The position numbers were made by a program, and so were the translations under genes. A stretch of DNA of 64,000 bases, from assembly GCA_025449735.1 (NCBI GenBank), contig JANWIV010000004.1:30585-94584 (forward strand), given 5' to 3'. Below the pieces are notes generated by a model. That model saw only the letters and a list, made by a program, of their open reading frames with translations, searched no databases and had not been told where the DNA came from. Below, piece after piece: positions 33,312 through 42,459 of the stretch (position 1 is the stretch's first letter; the number at the start of each line of letters is the position of its first letter). This stretch comes from Candidatus Microgenomates bacterium. GTDB lineage: Bacteria > Patescibacteriota > Microgenomatia > UBA1406 > HO2-37-13b.

Positions 33312-34055
33312 ATGACGACAGAACGAGATAAAATTCTTACATCACAATACCCAGAAAATTGGGAACAATTTGAAAATCTATTTATTAAACATTATCCTTT
33401 ATTTACCCCAGGATGGACCATGATTAGTAATGCCTATCGGCTAGCAAAATATGCCCATCGTGAACAGGTTCGAGCCGGCGGCGAGAAATATTTTAGTCAT
33501 CCACGCGCAGTGGCCTCAATGCCGATGACTATGTATGAGATTTACTCCCCCGTCATGATCGCAGGACTACTGCTTCATGATGCCCCTGAGGATTCAGAGC
33601 TACCATTTCCTCGGGTGCAATATCGTCATGATGAAAGGGACATAATGTATCCCTACTCGATTTGGGCCCGTGAAGCGCATCGATTTCTAAGCCGGCTGGT
33701 TGGTAGCGAGTCATCAAATTTTGCCATTACCTTAACAAAACCTCACATTGAAGGAATTGAAATTAAAAGTGAAACCGAAGCGCTTGGACGATATTTAGAG
33801 AAATTAAAAAAAGCCAATGACGAAATTAAATTGGGAAAAATGTTTGACAACCTTCATAACATGAGATCATTAAAGGCGCTTTCTGAATCTTCCCAAAGGA
33901 AACAAATCAATAAAAGTCGTGAATTATACCGTCCAATATTTGAATCTATCATCGAGGACCCGAAATATGGGGAGTTCGCTGCCGATTTGCTCGATCAAAT
34001 TGATGAGTCAATAAAAACGACGATGTCAAGCTGGAATCATATTAAACATTTTTAA
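33312..34055 (+). CDS. RSH-type HD-domain hydrolase (stand-alone)
   Basis: 247 residues with the (p)ppGpp-hydrolase HD pattern: YAHREQVRAGGEKYFSHPRA (first His and HP), LLLHDAPEDSE (HD and ED) and KMFDNLHNMRSL (the KxxDxxxN motif). No synthetase or TGS domain follows, so this would be a small alarmone hydrolase (Mesh1-like) or a related nucleotide pyrophosphohydrolase. TATAAT (33299-33304) ends 7 nt before the ATG, predicting a leaderless mRNA. No RelA synthetase is seen in the window. Confidence 0.75.
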   Translation: MTTERDKILTSQYPENWEQFENLFIKHYPLFTPGWTMISNAYRLAKYAHREQVRAGGEKYFSHPRAVASMPMTMYEIYSPVMIAGLLLHDAPEDSELPFPRVQYRHDERDIMYPYSIWAREAHRFLSRLVGSESSNFAITLTKPHIEGIEIKSETEALGRYLEKLKKANDEIKLGKMFDNLHNMRSLKALSESSQRKQINKSRELYRPIFESIIEDPKYGEFAADLLDQIDESIKTTMSSWNHIKHF

Positions 34056-34066
34056 GTAATCTACGA

Positions 34067-35266
34067 TCAAAAGGCGTTCGATAGACTAAAGATTGGGGTG
34101 ATGACGGCAATAACGACAAAACCAACGCTGAGACCAAGAAATACTAGCACGGTCGGCTCAATCAAGACTGTCAAGGCTTTAGTGGCTGTCTCTGATTCAT
34201 TTTCAAAATAATTAGACAAATGCATCAAGGTATCGTCTAGATGGCCAGTCTGCTCTCCTACCGATGCCATCTGCACCAAAATCGGTGGAAAGATCCCCTC
34301 TTGTTCTAAGGCTCGACCGAGGGTATCGCCCTTTTCAATTTTCTGGTGGATATTTTCAAACGCTCGTTGGTAAACGATATTACTAGTAGTCTCTTTGGCA
34401 ATATCAAGTGCTTCAAGTATTGCAACACCTGCGCTAATTAGGGTCGATAAGGTTCGCGTCAAGTCAACAAGGACACTAACTTTAATTACTTGACTCACAA
34501 GTGGTAGACGAAGAAAAATTGCATCAATCGACTGTCGACCCTTTTTAGAACGATAATAACGATGAAACAAAAAGATGAAAGTAGCGAGTCCAATTAGGAT
34601 TAGCACCCAATAAGCGCTAAAAAAGTTTGACATAGCGATTAAGAATCTCGTTGCCACTGGAAGCTCAATATCAAAATCTTGGTAAATCGTCAAAAGCTGA
34701 GGAATGACAAAAGTAATCATAATAAACATAACCGTCAACATTGCCACTATAATTATAGCTGGGTAGATGAGTGCCCCCTTTATCTTGTTACGAAATTGAC
34801 GTTGTCTTTCTAAATCCTCGGCCAATTTCATCAGGATTGAGTCGAGTTTGCCTGAAGCCTCTCCAGCTCTGACAAGCGCAATATATAAATGTGAAAAAAG
34901 ATCTTCTCTTTTTTTCAAACTTGATGATAAGCTATTGCCACCCTTAACATCTTCCTCAATTTGAGTTAATAATTTGACAAATCCTGGCTTTTTTGCCTGT
35001 TTTTTTAGAATGCTCAATGAATCGGCAATGGTTAATCCTGACGATAACATGATCGCAAATTGGCGAGTCAGGTCGACAATATCAGAAAAACCGACTTTGC
35101 TGAAAAAGCTATTTATAAATGAGGTTGGTGATTGACTATTTTTTTTAATTTCTATAATGACTAAATTATGGCTTTTTAAATAAGTAGTTACTTGATCTAT
35201 ATTTTCGGCATCGAGGTTCCCCTTGACTTGCTTTTGCCCATCATAGGCTTTGTAGATAAATCGCAT
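34067..35266 (-). CDS. pilC: Type IV pilus inner-membrane platform protein
   Basis: 399 residues, a duplicated T2SSF domain protein. An N-terminal ~60-residue cytoplasmic part (MRFIYKAYDGQKQVKGNLDA) is followed by DLTRQFAIMLSSGLTIADSL, the first membrane pair, a second T2SSF repeat starting VDLTRTLSTLISAGVAILEA, and a last helix near the end (VFLGLSVGFVVIAVITPIF). It anchors the pilus assembly ATPases. It is the last gene in pilB-pilT-pilC on the minus strand, 5 nt after pilT. Confidence 0.95.
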   Translation of the reverse strand: MRFIYKAYDGQKQVKGNLDAENIDQVTTYLKSHNLVIIEIKKNSQSPTSFINSFFSKVGFSDIVDLTRQFAIMLSSGLTIADSLSILKKQAKKPGFVKLLTQIEEDVKGGNSLSSSLKKREDLFSHLYIALVRAGEASGKLDSILMKLAEDLERQRQFRNKIKGALIYPAIIIVAMLTVMFIMITFVIPQLLTIYQDFDIELPVATRFLIAMSNFFSAYWVLILIGLATFIFLFHRYYRSKKGRQSIDAIFLRLPLVSQVIKVSVLVDLTRTLSTLISAGVAILEALDIAKETTSNIVYQRAFENIHQKIEKGDTLGRALEQEGIFPPILVQMASVGEQTGHLDDTLMHLSNYFENESETATKALTVLIEPTVLVFLGLSVGFVVIAVITPIFSLSNAF

Positions 35267-35271
35267 ATGAT

Positions 35272-36327
35272 TTAACCTTCAATAAGCTTCTCCATAGTGG
35301 AGTGGCGAATAGCGTATTGATAGGCGGCTTCTTTTGTAATTTTTCCACTTTTAAGAAGCATGAAAAGATATTTTTCAAGAAGAATCATATCAGCGTCCGA
35401 TCCGGTTTCTATAATATTATCAATAAGGTGGGTTTTTCCCTCTCTGATGACTGATGCGGTCGCGGTGGTATTAGTGAGCACTTCACAAGCCGGTATGCGA
35501 CCATTGCCTTCCTTAGTTGGCACCAGGCGTTGAGTAATAATTGCGGAAAGTACCGATGAAAGTTGCAATCGGACTTGATTTTGCTGTGACGAAGGAAAAA
35601 CGTCAACTATTCTATCAATTGTTTGCGCTGCTGAATTGGTATGGAGCGTGGAGAAAACTAAATGTCCGGTTTCAGCAATAGTTAAGGCCGCCGTGATGGT
35701 TTCAAAGTCACGCATCTCACCGATGACAACAACATCAGGATCTTCACGAAGGGCGGCACGTAGAGCCACTGGCCAGTTCCTCGTATCACGATGAAGCTCT
35801 CGCTGTGAGATAAGAGACGCGGCTTTAGGATAGACATATTCAATCGGATCCTCAATCGTTATAATATGCCGGGCTGATTTTAAATTTATCTCATTGACGA
35901 TCGCGGCTATAGTTGTAGACTTTCCTTCTCCGGTAGGTCCAGTGACCAAAATAAATCCTTGTCGAAGTTTTGCTAGATTGTAAAAGGAATTTGGCATGTT
36001 AAGTTCTGCTAAATTACTAATACGCTCTGGAATTAGCCTAAAAGAGGCCGACAGCTTTTGCTCGGCGAGGTATATATTGACTCGGAAACGAGTATTGTCA
36101 ACTGCATATGAAAAATCAAGTTCATGATGCTTGGTCAGTTCTACCTTCTGTTCCGCATTAAGCATAGGCATCAGGATATTCTCACTGATTGCACCGGTAA
36201 GTACTGGATATTCTGACAGTATTAGCAGGGCACCATGAACTCTAATTGTCGGCGCATAACCAGACACAATATGCAGATCTGATGCTGAATTCTGAATAGT
36301 TTTTTTAAGTAGCTCATCAATTGTCAT
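35272..36327 (-). CDS. pilT: Type IV pilus retraction ATPase
   Basis: 351 residues from the ATG at 36327 (MTIDELLKKTIQ), 5 nt after the pilB stop; the track start 36345 is a TTG inside pilB. Motifs: SDLHIVSGYAPTIRV, Walker A GPTGEGKST (Glu in place of the common Ser), the Asp box TIEDPIEYVY, Walker B VVVIGEMRDFETI and the His box STLHTNSAAQTIDR. PilT hexamers depolymerise pili, giving twitching motility or DNA uptake. Order pilB-pilT-pilC is standard. Confidence 0.93.
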   Translation of the reverse strand: MTIDELLKKTIQNSASDLHIVSGYAPTIRVHGALLILSEYPVLTGAISENILMPMLNAEQKVELTKHHELDFSYAVDNTRFRVNIYLAEQKLSASFRLIPERISNLAELNMPNSFYNLAKLRQGFILVTGPTGEGKSTTIAAIVNEINLKSARHIITIEDPIEYVYPKAASLISQRELHRDTRNWPVALRAALREDPDVVVIGEMRDFETITAALTIAETGHLVFSTLHTNSAAQTIDRIVDVFPSSQQNQVRLQLSSVLSAIITQRLVPTKEGNGRIPACEVLTNTTATASVIREGKTHLIDNIIETGSDADMILLEKYLFMLLKSGKITKEAAYQYAIRHSTMEKLIEG

Positions 36328-36331
36328 ATTT

Positions 36332-38038
36332 TTAAGCCTCGGCAACTCTTAATACTTCCTCTATAGTAGTGATTCCATCGATCGCTTTCAAGTAGCCATC
36401 TTGTTTCATGGCAATTAGACCTTCACTAAGCGCCTGTGTATGTATATCCCTGGCGGTAGTATGCTGAATTATCATTTTATTTACTCCTGGGGTAATGGCT
36501 AGTGCTTCAAACATGCCGATTCTTCCAAAATAACCGCTGCCACTACATTCATCACAACCAACTGGTTTATACAAAGTGAGACCAGCGCTGAGTTTTGATT
36601 CAGGTAGAAGTGGTCCGAGTACTGATTTTAAGTTATCGACTAATTCTGGTGACGGTGAATAAGGGGCGCGACAGTGTTCACAAAGTTTTCTCGCTATTCT
36701 TTGGGCCAGTACCGCATTTAATACTGAAGCGATCAAAAAAGGCTCGCCACCCAAATCAATTAATCTGGGAATGGCTGTGGCGGCATCATTGGTATGAAGC
36801 GTAGAGAAAACTAAGTGACCGGTTAGCGCCGCTTGTAAGGCAAGACTGGTGGTTTCTTTATCTCTGATTTCACCGACGAGGATAATATTAGGATCCTGTC
36901 TTAAGAAGGCACGGAGTCCGGTGGCAAAAGTTAGACCGGCTTGAGGGTTAATCTGAACCTGATTAACTCCTTTTAATTGGTATTCAACCGGATCCTCAAG
37001 GGTGACGATATTCACGGCCGGTTTATTCAATTTAGAAAGTACTGAGTAAAGGGTGGTTGATTTACCACTTCCAGTAGGGCCGGTGACGAGAATAATGCCA
37101 TATGGTTTGGAAATGGCATCTTCGATCGTTTTTAGTTGCGGTCCCCTAAGGCCTAATTCGGTTAGCGCCGGGATACCTCCTGTTTTTTTAAGCAATCTCA
37201 TAACTACTTTCTCTCCGTGAACTGTCGGCAAGGTTGAGACTCTTAAATCAACTTCGTCATCTCCCATTTTAAAATTAAAACGACCATCCTGAGGAATTCT
37301 TTTTTCATCTATTTTGAGGTCGGAAATAATCTTAATACGTGATACAAGTGAATCGTGAATGCTTTTTGGCAATATTAATTTTTCCTGCAAAATTCCATCG
37401 ATTCGATATCGGACTCTGGTCTTGAGTTCATGTGGCTCGATATGAATGTCCGACGCCCGTCCCTTGACGGCGAATTCGAGTAAAGTCGTGACTATTTTAG
37501 CAATCGGCGCCTCCTTCACGCTGGCTGCTAGGTCTTGGGAGTTGACTGTTTTTACTTGTGGCTCAACATCCTTTAGTGCCTCGGAGATGTCAGGTGTCAG
37601 TCCTTGCGCATAAAACATCTCAATTGTGGCTTCAATATCGTCTTTCAATCCTAATGTAGGTACGATACGTTTACCGGTTTTTTTAGCTAGAAATTCAATT
37701 GTTTCAACATCAAATGGGTTAGACATGACAATTTTTAAAGTTTCGTCATGATCAGTGAGCTCACAAGGAATGAGAATGTGTTTTCTGGCAATCGATTCAG
37801 GCACAAATGAAAGCGCTTGAGGGGAAACAGGAACATGTATAATATCCGTACCTTCAATATTTAGGATCTGCGCCTTTGCCGAAAGAACCGCATTTCTTGC
37901 CACACCCGCAGTGAGGAGATATTCATCAATCGGAATACTTTTTTGTAGGGCATCTATTTCGTATTTTACTGCGGTTTCAGGACTGATAGTATTGTTTTGG
38001 GTCAGAATTGAAAGAAACTGTTTGGTCGGCATTATCAT
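36332..38038 (-). CDS. pilB: Type IV pilus assembly ATPase
   Basis: 568 residues from the ATG at 38038 (MIMPTKQFLSIL), predicted leaderless: TATAGT on the minus strand ends 7 nt upstream. N-terminal T2SSE_N domain (~60-150), a SDIHIEPHE region, Walker A GPTGSGKSTTLYS, Asp box TLEDPVEYQL, Walker B IILVGEIRDKET, His box STLHTNDAATAIPR, and a zinc-binding cluster CEHCRAPY...CDECSGSGYFGR. It powers pilin polymerisation from the inner-membrane platform PilC and contacts PilM. Confidence 0.96.
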   Translation of the reverse strand: MIMPTKQFLSILTQNNTISPETAVKYEIDALQKSIPIDEYLLTAGVARNAVLSAKAQILNIEGTDIIHVPVSPQALSFVPESIARKHILIPCELTDHDETLKIVMSNPFDVETIEFLAKKTGKRIVPTLGLKDDIEATIEMFYAQGLTPDISEALKDVEPQVKTVNSQDLAASVKEAPIAKIVTTLLEFAVKGRASDIHIEPHELKTRVRYRIDGILQEKLILPKSIHDSLVSRIKIISDLKIDEKRIPQDGRFNFKMGDDEVDLRVSTLPTVHGEKVVMRLLKKTGGIPALTELGLRGPQLKTIEDAISKPYGIILVTGPTGSGKSTTLYSVLSKLNKPAVNIVTLEDPVEYQLKGVNQVQINPQAGLTFATGLRAFLRQDPNIILVGEIRDKETTSLALQAALTGHLVFSTLHTNDAATAIPRLIDLGGEPFLIASVLNAVLAQRIARKLCEHCRAPYSPSPELVDNLKSVLGPLLPESKLSAGLTLYKPVGCDECSGSGYFGRIGMFEALAITPGVNKMIIQHTTARDIHTQALSEGLIAMKQDGYLKAIDGITTIEEVLRVAEA

Positions 38039-38077
38039 ACCTTTTACTATAATTAAACCAATGGTAAAATGCAATAT

Positions 38078-38719
38078 ATGCAACCAACACTTATATATGG
38101 TCGGTCAAGTTCCAAAGTCCGCGACAAAGTAATGTCACTTTTATCCTTAAATGAGATTCCACCAGCTCAAATATTTACCATCACTCCTGTTCTAAAAATA
38201 ATTACTATTGAGCAAGTAAGAGAGATAAACGAAATTGCTGCTACCATGAAAGGAAAAATTGCAATTATCATCCAAGATTTTGACACGGCTCGAATTGAGA
38301 CACAAAATGCTTTCTTAAAAACTCTCGAGGAAGGTGGTGACGATGTTTATTTTATATTGACTGCAAAAAGTCCTTATCGACTGCTCTCAACGGTCCTTTC
38401 AAGAGTCCGATTGTTCAAGGCAGAAGGCGGTGAAAAGGAAAATCTAGAAGAAGCGACTTTCTTTTTAAATGCTGAGACTGATTTATCAATAAAGCTGGCA
38501 AAGACAGATACCTACACATTTGAGACAGCGAAGAAGCTCTGTGATAGCATGATTGCCTTGCTTCAAAAAGCGCCAGTTGCAGGCACCCTGGGTTATAACA
38601 AGGAGCAAATTGCGCATACAATGTCAGAAATATTGCATACCAGAAATCTTATTGACACTGTAAATTTGAGGCCTAGCACTGCGCTTGATCATCTAATCAT
38701 CAGCCTATATAAGAAATAA
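38078..38719 (+). CDS. holB: DNA polymerase III delta'-like subunit
   Basis: 213 residues; ATG at 38078 chosen because TAAAAT (38065-38070) ends 7 nt before it. The clamp-loader delta' landmarks are visible: TIEQVREINEIAATMKGK, QNAFLKTLEEGGDD, the YRLLSTVLSRVRLF sensor/SRC-like segment. The protein is much shorter than E. coli delta' (334 residues) and has no P-loop, consistent with a non-hydrolysing subunit. It sits divergent from pilB in the middle of the pilus region. Assignment to the delta/delta' group is firm; the exact subunit is less so. Confidence 0.75.
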   Translation: MQPTLIYGRSSSKVRDKVMSLLSLNEIPPAQIFTITPVLKIITIEQVREINEIAATMKGKIAIIIQDFDTARIETQNAFLKTLEEGGDDVYFILTAKSPYRLLSTVLSRVRLFKAEGGEKENLEEATFFLNAETDLSIKLAKTDTYTFETAKKLCDSMIALLQKAPVAGTLGYNKEQIAHTMSEILHTRNLIDTVNLRPSTALDHLIISLYKK

Positions 38720-38761
38720 CCACTATTGACTTATTAATACCCGACATGCTAAGCTGAATTA

Positions 38762-39295
38762 ATGGGTTTAAGATATAAATCAAGATTAGGCTTCACTTTT
38801 ATTGAAATATTGGTTTCAATTAGCATTATTGCGATACTCGTTGCTATTTCTACCTCCGGACTGTCTAACATACAAGGTAAATCTAGAGATGGTAAACGTA
38901 AAACTGACCTTGGTCAAATACAAGTTGCCATTGAATCATATCGTGATGGTTCGACTGCCTCTACATATCCAGCTGACATCCCCGAACAGTGCGCTGGTAC
39001 TGGTGGTATTACTGCTGGTAGCAACACCTATTTAGCAACTGTACCGCATGATCCCAAATGCAACACATTAAGCTATTATTACTATCCATTTAGCAATAAC
39101 ACAGCAAGTTGTACTACATATATGGGGGTGCCGGCCCCTTGTGCTTGCAATGGAACGACGGTTTTGTGTGATGACTATACGCTCGGCGTTCGTTTGGAGC
39201 GTGAGACTGGTAGTGTTTGCGCTGGTAACCCAGGTAGTAATCTTTGTGTTGGTGGTGATTGCAATTATTGTGTTGGACCTTACGGTAAAAAATGA
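38762..39295 (+). CDS. Prepilin-like protein, GspG type
   Basis: 177 residues: leader MGLRYKSRL, cleavage site G|FTFIEILVSISII, hydrophobic helix, then a compact domain with KSRDGKRKTDLGQIQVAIESY, characteristic of GspG-like pseudopilins (helix end with alternating basic residues). It is rich in cysteines toward the C-terminus (CACNGTTVLC, LCVGGDCNYC). First of four prepilin genes in a row that overlap or abut; the stop overlaps the next start (ATGA). Confidence 0.85.
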   Translation: MGLRYKSRLGFTFIEILVSISIIAILVAISTSGLSNIQGKSRDGKRKTDLGQIQVAIESYRDGSTASTYPADIPEQCAGTGGITAGSNTYLATVPHDPKCNTLSYYYYPFSNNTASCTTYMGVPAPCACNGTTVLCDDYTLGVRLERETGSVCAGNPGSNLCVGGDCNYCVGPYGKK

Positions 39296-39771
39296 AACAA
39301 GTTGGTTTTACACTACTTGAGCTATTAATAATTATTGCCATAGTCTCTACTTTGTCAGTTTTGTCTGTAGCCTCATACAGCACTCTTAATAAAAGTAAGG
39401 CCCTTCAAGCACAGACTGAGCAATTCATAGAAATTCTTGAACTGGCTAAAAAGAAAGTCAATGCGGGGGAGAAACTTCGTTGTAATAGTCTGATTAATTA
39501 TTCAGTTAATATCTTAACTAGCACCAGTTATTCACTTATTGCTGGTTGTGCCAGTGGGGATATTACTTTAGCTACCTATCAATTACCGTCAACGAGCTCA
39601 TTATCAATCAGTGCCTATACTAATGCCGAAACAGCCTTTACTCCGCTTGCTGGAGGGGCAACTACAAATTGTATTGTCATAACTGATAGCAAGCTCAATG
39701 AATGTAGAAAGATTCTCGTTAATACTCAAGGGCTAATTAGCGAAGTGAGCGCATCATGTAGTTGTCCATGA
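39292..39771 (+). CDS. Prepilin-like protein (minor pilin)
   Basis: 159 residues with a very short leader MKQVG|FTLLELLIIIAIV and the +5 Glu, a single long hydrophobic helix, then a small beta domain with paired cysteines (RCNSL, AGCASGD, TNCIV, NECRK, SCSCP). Likely a minor pilin of the H/I group. It overlaps genes on both sides by 4 bp, indicating translational coupling. Confidence 0.83.
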   Translation: MKQVGFTLLELLIIIAIVSTLSVLSVASYSTLNKSKALQAQTEQFIEILELAKKKVNAGEKLRCNSLINYSVNILTSTSYSLIAGCASGDITLATYQLPSTSSLSISAYTNAETAFTPLAGGATTNCIVITDSKLNECRKILVNTQGLISEVSASCSCP

Positions 39772-40232
39772 ATAAGCGATATAAACAAAATCAATCTGGT
39801 TTCACTTTACTCGAAGCGCTTTTTTTTATTTTGTTCATCTCTATTATAGTTGTTTCGGTAATTTATTCCTCAAGTCTAGTAATCCGTAAAAATACTGTTA
39901 GTGAGCAAAAAATTCTTGCTTCACATTTCTCAGAGGAAGTTAGAGAATGGTTGCGGGGAGAGAAAGAGGCTGATTGGCCAGCGCTATTTGCCAAAAGTAG
40001 TGTTGTTGGTATTACCTACTGTTTTAACGCTTCCGTCGTCAGTTGGCCGAGCGCCGGCAATTGTCAAGGTTCTTACTCACTCTCTGGACAATATCTTCGT
40101 GAAGTGACTCTAACTCGAGTGGTTGACGCTGCTGGCAACAGCCAAATTAGAGCCATCATTACCGTTTCATTTAAGGATGGGGTTAATGTAATTTCAGCTC
40201 GGGATAATACCCTTTTTGCCCCATGGGAGTGA
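39768..40232 (+). CDS. Prepilin-like protein (minor pilin)
   Basis: 154 residues from the ATG at 39768, overlapping the previous stop (ATGA). Leader MNKRYKQNQSG, cleavage G|FTLLEALFFILFIS with +5 Glu, hydrophobic helix, then HFSEEVREWLRGEKEADWP, typical of PulI/PilV-type minor pilins. Two cysteines (YCFN, NCQG). Probably contributes to a pilus-priming complex. Confidence 0.82.
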   Translation: MNKRYKQNQSGFTLLEALFFILFISIIVVSVIYSSSLVIRKNTVSEQKILASHFSEEVREWLRGEKEADWPALFAKSSVVGITYCFNASVVSWPSAGNCQGSYSLSGQYLREVTLTRVVDAAGNSQIRAIITVSFKDGVNVISARDNTLFAPWE

Positions 40233-40264
40233 AAATATGGAGTGTGAATTATGAAACCTAATTT

Positions 40265-40816
40265 ATGAAAAACAAATTTGGCTACACTTTAATCGAGCTA
40301 ATTATCGTCGTTGGGATTATTTCACTAATTTTGCCTGGAGTCGTATCAGTGCTTTTCAGTACTATTCGCTCCTATACTGAAGTACTCATCATTCAGGAAG
40401 TCAAACGCTCAGGCGACAACATAATCGATATTCTCGATAACAAAATTCGTTCACAAGTATGGGGTATTTATAGCGATTCGGCGGCGCTAAATGAGGTTTG
40501 TACTACAAGGAGTGGTTCGACAACCGATGATGAATCAGCTCCTGGAATACTCTACTTTAGGGCTGCCAATGGAAATATTTTCTTTTTTGTCGTCAATAAT
40601 GGAGTTTTGCAGTTTAGTGATAATGGCACTTTGGTTGATTTGACAAATAATAAAGTCGCAGTAACTAGTTTTGCACTTTCTTGCTTTCGTCGTTCACAAT
40701 ATAATCCACCGCTAGTTAGCATCTTATTTACTGTCTCACAACAAGGCTCACCCACTCGCGCTGAAGAGAAATCCACTATGACCTATTCAACTAAGATTAA
40801 ACTTCGACAATACTGA
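40265..40816 (+). CDS. Prepilin-like protein (minor pilin, PulJ/PilW type)
   Basis: 183 residues with leader MKNKFG, cleavage site G|YTLIELIIVVGIISL (Tyr rather than Phe at +1), the +5 Glu, and a globular part resembling PulJ/ComGF minor pilins (RSGDNIIDILDNKIRSQVWG, ILYFRAANGNIFFF). Four-gene minor-pilin runs like this one usually encode the tip initiation complex. It ends shortly before the pilM promoter. Confidence 0.8.
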   Translation: MKNKFGYTLIELIIVVGIISLILPGVVSVLFSTIRSYTEVLIIQEVKRSGDNIIDILDNKIRSQVWGIYSDSAALNEVCTTRSGSTTDDESAPGILYFRAANGNIFFFVVNNGVLQFSDNGTLVDLTNNKVAVTSFALSCFRRSQYNPPLVSILFTVSQQGSPTRAEEKSTMTYSTKIKLRQY

Positions 40817-40837
40817 CAAGCTCGTTCCCGGTCTCTC

Positions 40838-40873
40838 TTGACAAAAGAGCTCATTCTCAGTCATACTGGATGT
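40838..40873 (+). promoter_or_regulatory. pilM promoter, predicted leaderless start
   Basis: TTGACA (40838-40843) and CATACT (40862-40867) with an 18-nt spacer form the best -35/-10 pair in this region. CATACT ends 6 nt before the ATG at 40874, so transcription should begin at or next to the start codon. The ORF-track start at 40838 is the TTG of this -35 box and is rejected. Confidence 0.6.
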
Positions 40874-41908
40874 ATGGCAAATTCGTACTTTACATTAAGT
40901 CTCGGTGAGGAATACATTAGAGTCATTGATGGCGAAGTAAAAGGAGCAAATATATTAATTTCTGCCGCTGCATTTGACACGGTTGTCTCTAATTTATATG
41001 AGGATGAGACCGATATAACGATTAAAAAAACGGCTGAACTAATAGGTAAGCTGGCAAAAGATTCTGGGATAAAAAAAAGAGAGGTTTCAATTGTTGTCCC
41101 TGATGGTCAGAGTTATTCACGAATAATTGAGATGCCAATGATCACCGAGCGCGAGCTAATTTCGGCAATTCGCTATCAAGCAGACCAATTTATTCCAATA
41201 CCAATTGATAAAGTCAATTTAGATGTCCAAACAATAGTTAATGATAAGAAAAACAAGCGAATGCTTATTTTACTAGTGGCCTGTGCCAGTGCGGTAATTG
41301 AAAAGGTAGTAACTATTGTTGAATCGAGCGGTTTTATCCCCAGTAGTATCGAATCGGAGACCTCCTCGACAATTAGATTTTTTAATCATCTATATGCCAC
41401 AAAATATTTAGTACCGACTGAGAATATTGAATTGTTTATCAATTTTGGCAATTCCTCAACCTCGCTATATGTTTTTGATGCAAGCAGTGGTCTACCACTA
41501 CAGACGCATAATTTTGCTATTGGCAGCTCCATGATGAAGAAAGATATCAAAGCAAATTTTAGAATTGAGGACGCTAAAATATCAGAAATTTTGAGCAATG
41601 TTGGATTTGAAGAAAGCAGCAATTATCATCTCGCTAACATTTTACAAGCGCCTTTATCAGCCCTGACTGATGAAATAACTAGATTCGTCTTATCAGTCAA
41701 GGAAAAGCAGCAAAAAAATATAGGCAATGTTTTTTTGTTTGGTGAAGGGAGCAGAATCGTCAACTTTGATAAGCAACTAACTACTCTACTTAAAACTCAG
41801 GTACTCCCCTTTCCAACTGAACAGTTGTTATTGAAAAACACGGTTACAGATTTTTTTAAAAACGATTGGGGATTATTTTTACCCAGTTTGGGAGGAATTA
41901 TTAAATGA
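40874..41908 (+). CDS. pilM: Pilus assembly actin-like ATPase PilM
   Basis: 344 residues, start at 40874 (MANSYFTLSLGEEYIRVIDG). Actin-like fold: phosphate-1-like strand at the N-terminus, SIVVPDGQSYSRIIEMPMI, RYQADQFIPIPIDKVNLD (a PilM signature), INFGNSSTSLYVFD (phosphate 2) and FLFGEGSRIVNF (adenosine). PilM sits in the cytoplasm and links PilB to PilN. First gene of the overlapping pilM-pilN-pilO set. Confidence 0.88.
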   Translation: MANSYFTLSLGEEYIRVIDGEVKGANILISAAAFDTVVSNLYEDETDITIKKTAELIGKLAKDSGIKKREVSIVVPDGQSYSRIIEMPMITERELISAIRYQADQFIPIPIDKVNLDVQTIVNDKKNKRMLILLVACASAVIEKVVTIVESSGFIPSSIESETSSTIRFFNHLYATKYLVPTENIELFINFGNSSTSLYVFDASSGLPLQTHNFAIGSSMMKKDIKANFRIEDAKISEILSNVGFEESSNYHLANILQAPLSALTDEITRFVLSVKEKQQKNIGNVFLFGEGSRIVNFDKQLTTLLKTQVLPFPTEQLLLKNTVTDFFKNDWGLFLPSLGGIIK

Positions 41909-42459
41909 GTGCCAGAATTAACCTTCTAACTGTAGATCATCATTATCGGCAGAGAGTACAATATTTTACTCGGTTTCGTTTTTTTAGTATTATCCTGGGT
42001 TTGATAACGTTGACTTTAATTGTGTCGAGTTTTTTTATCGCCGAATATTTAAGACAACAGATAAAGGCAGTCGATGGCGAGATAGAGACATTTGAATCGG
42101 AAAATGAACTGCTGCAAAAACAAAACATCGTAAGTAGCCGTATTGCTTCTGCTGAAAAAATAATTGCCGCGAGCACCAATTACCTGCCGCTTTATAGTGC
42201 TATAATTGACAGTGGCCAATTTGCCAGTTCTCAAGCACAGCTGCAAAAAATAGAAATAGATGCTAATCGTGATTTAAACCTTAGCGTGCATTTTCAAACT
42301 AAAGACGCGCTCGTATCTTTTCTTTCCTTTATTGAAAGCGCTAATTTTGAAGATCAATTTAAATCAATCGTGGTTAATGATATTAACGTGGCCGCGCTTC
42401 AGACTGGCCCGACCGAGCTCTTGCTTGAGGCTCTATTCAACAATGAAAATATACAATGA
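41905..42459 (+). CDS. pilN: Pilus assembly protein PilN
   Basis: 184 residues: a short cytoplasmic start MSARINLLTVDHHYRQR, containing the INLL motif that binds PilM, one membrane helix (~28-50) and a periplasmic coiled coil then alpha/beta domain. Overlaps the pilM stop by 4 bp (ATGA). It forms the alignment complex with PilO. Confidence 0.85.
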   Translation: MSARINLLTVDHHYRQRVQYFTRFRFFSIILGLITLTLIVSSFFIAEYLRQQIKAVDGEIETFESENELLQKQNIVSSRIASAEKIIAASTNYLPLYSAIIDSGQFASSQAQLQKIEIDANRDLNLSVHFQTKDALVSFLSFIESANFEDQFKSIVVNDINVAALQTGPTELLLEALFNNENIQ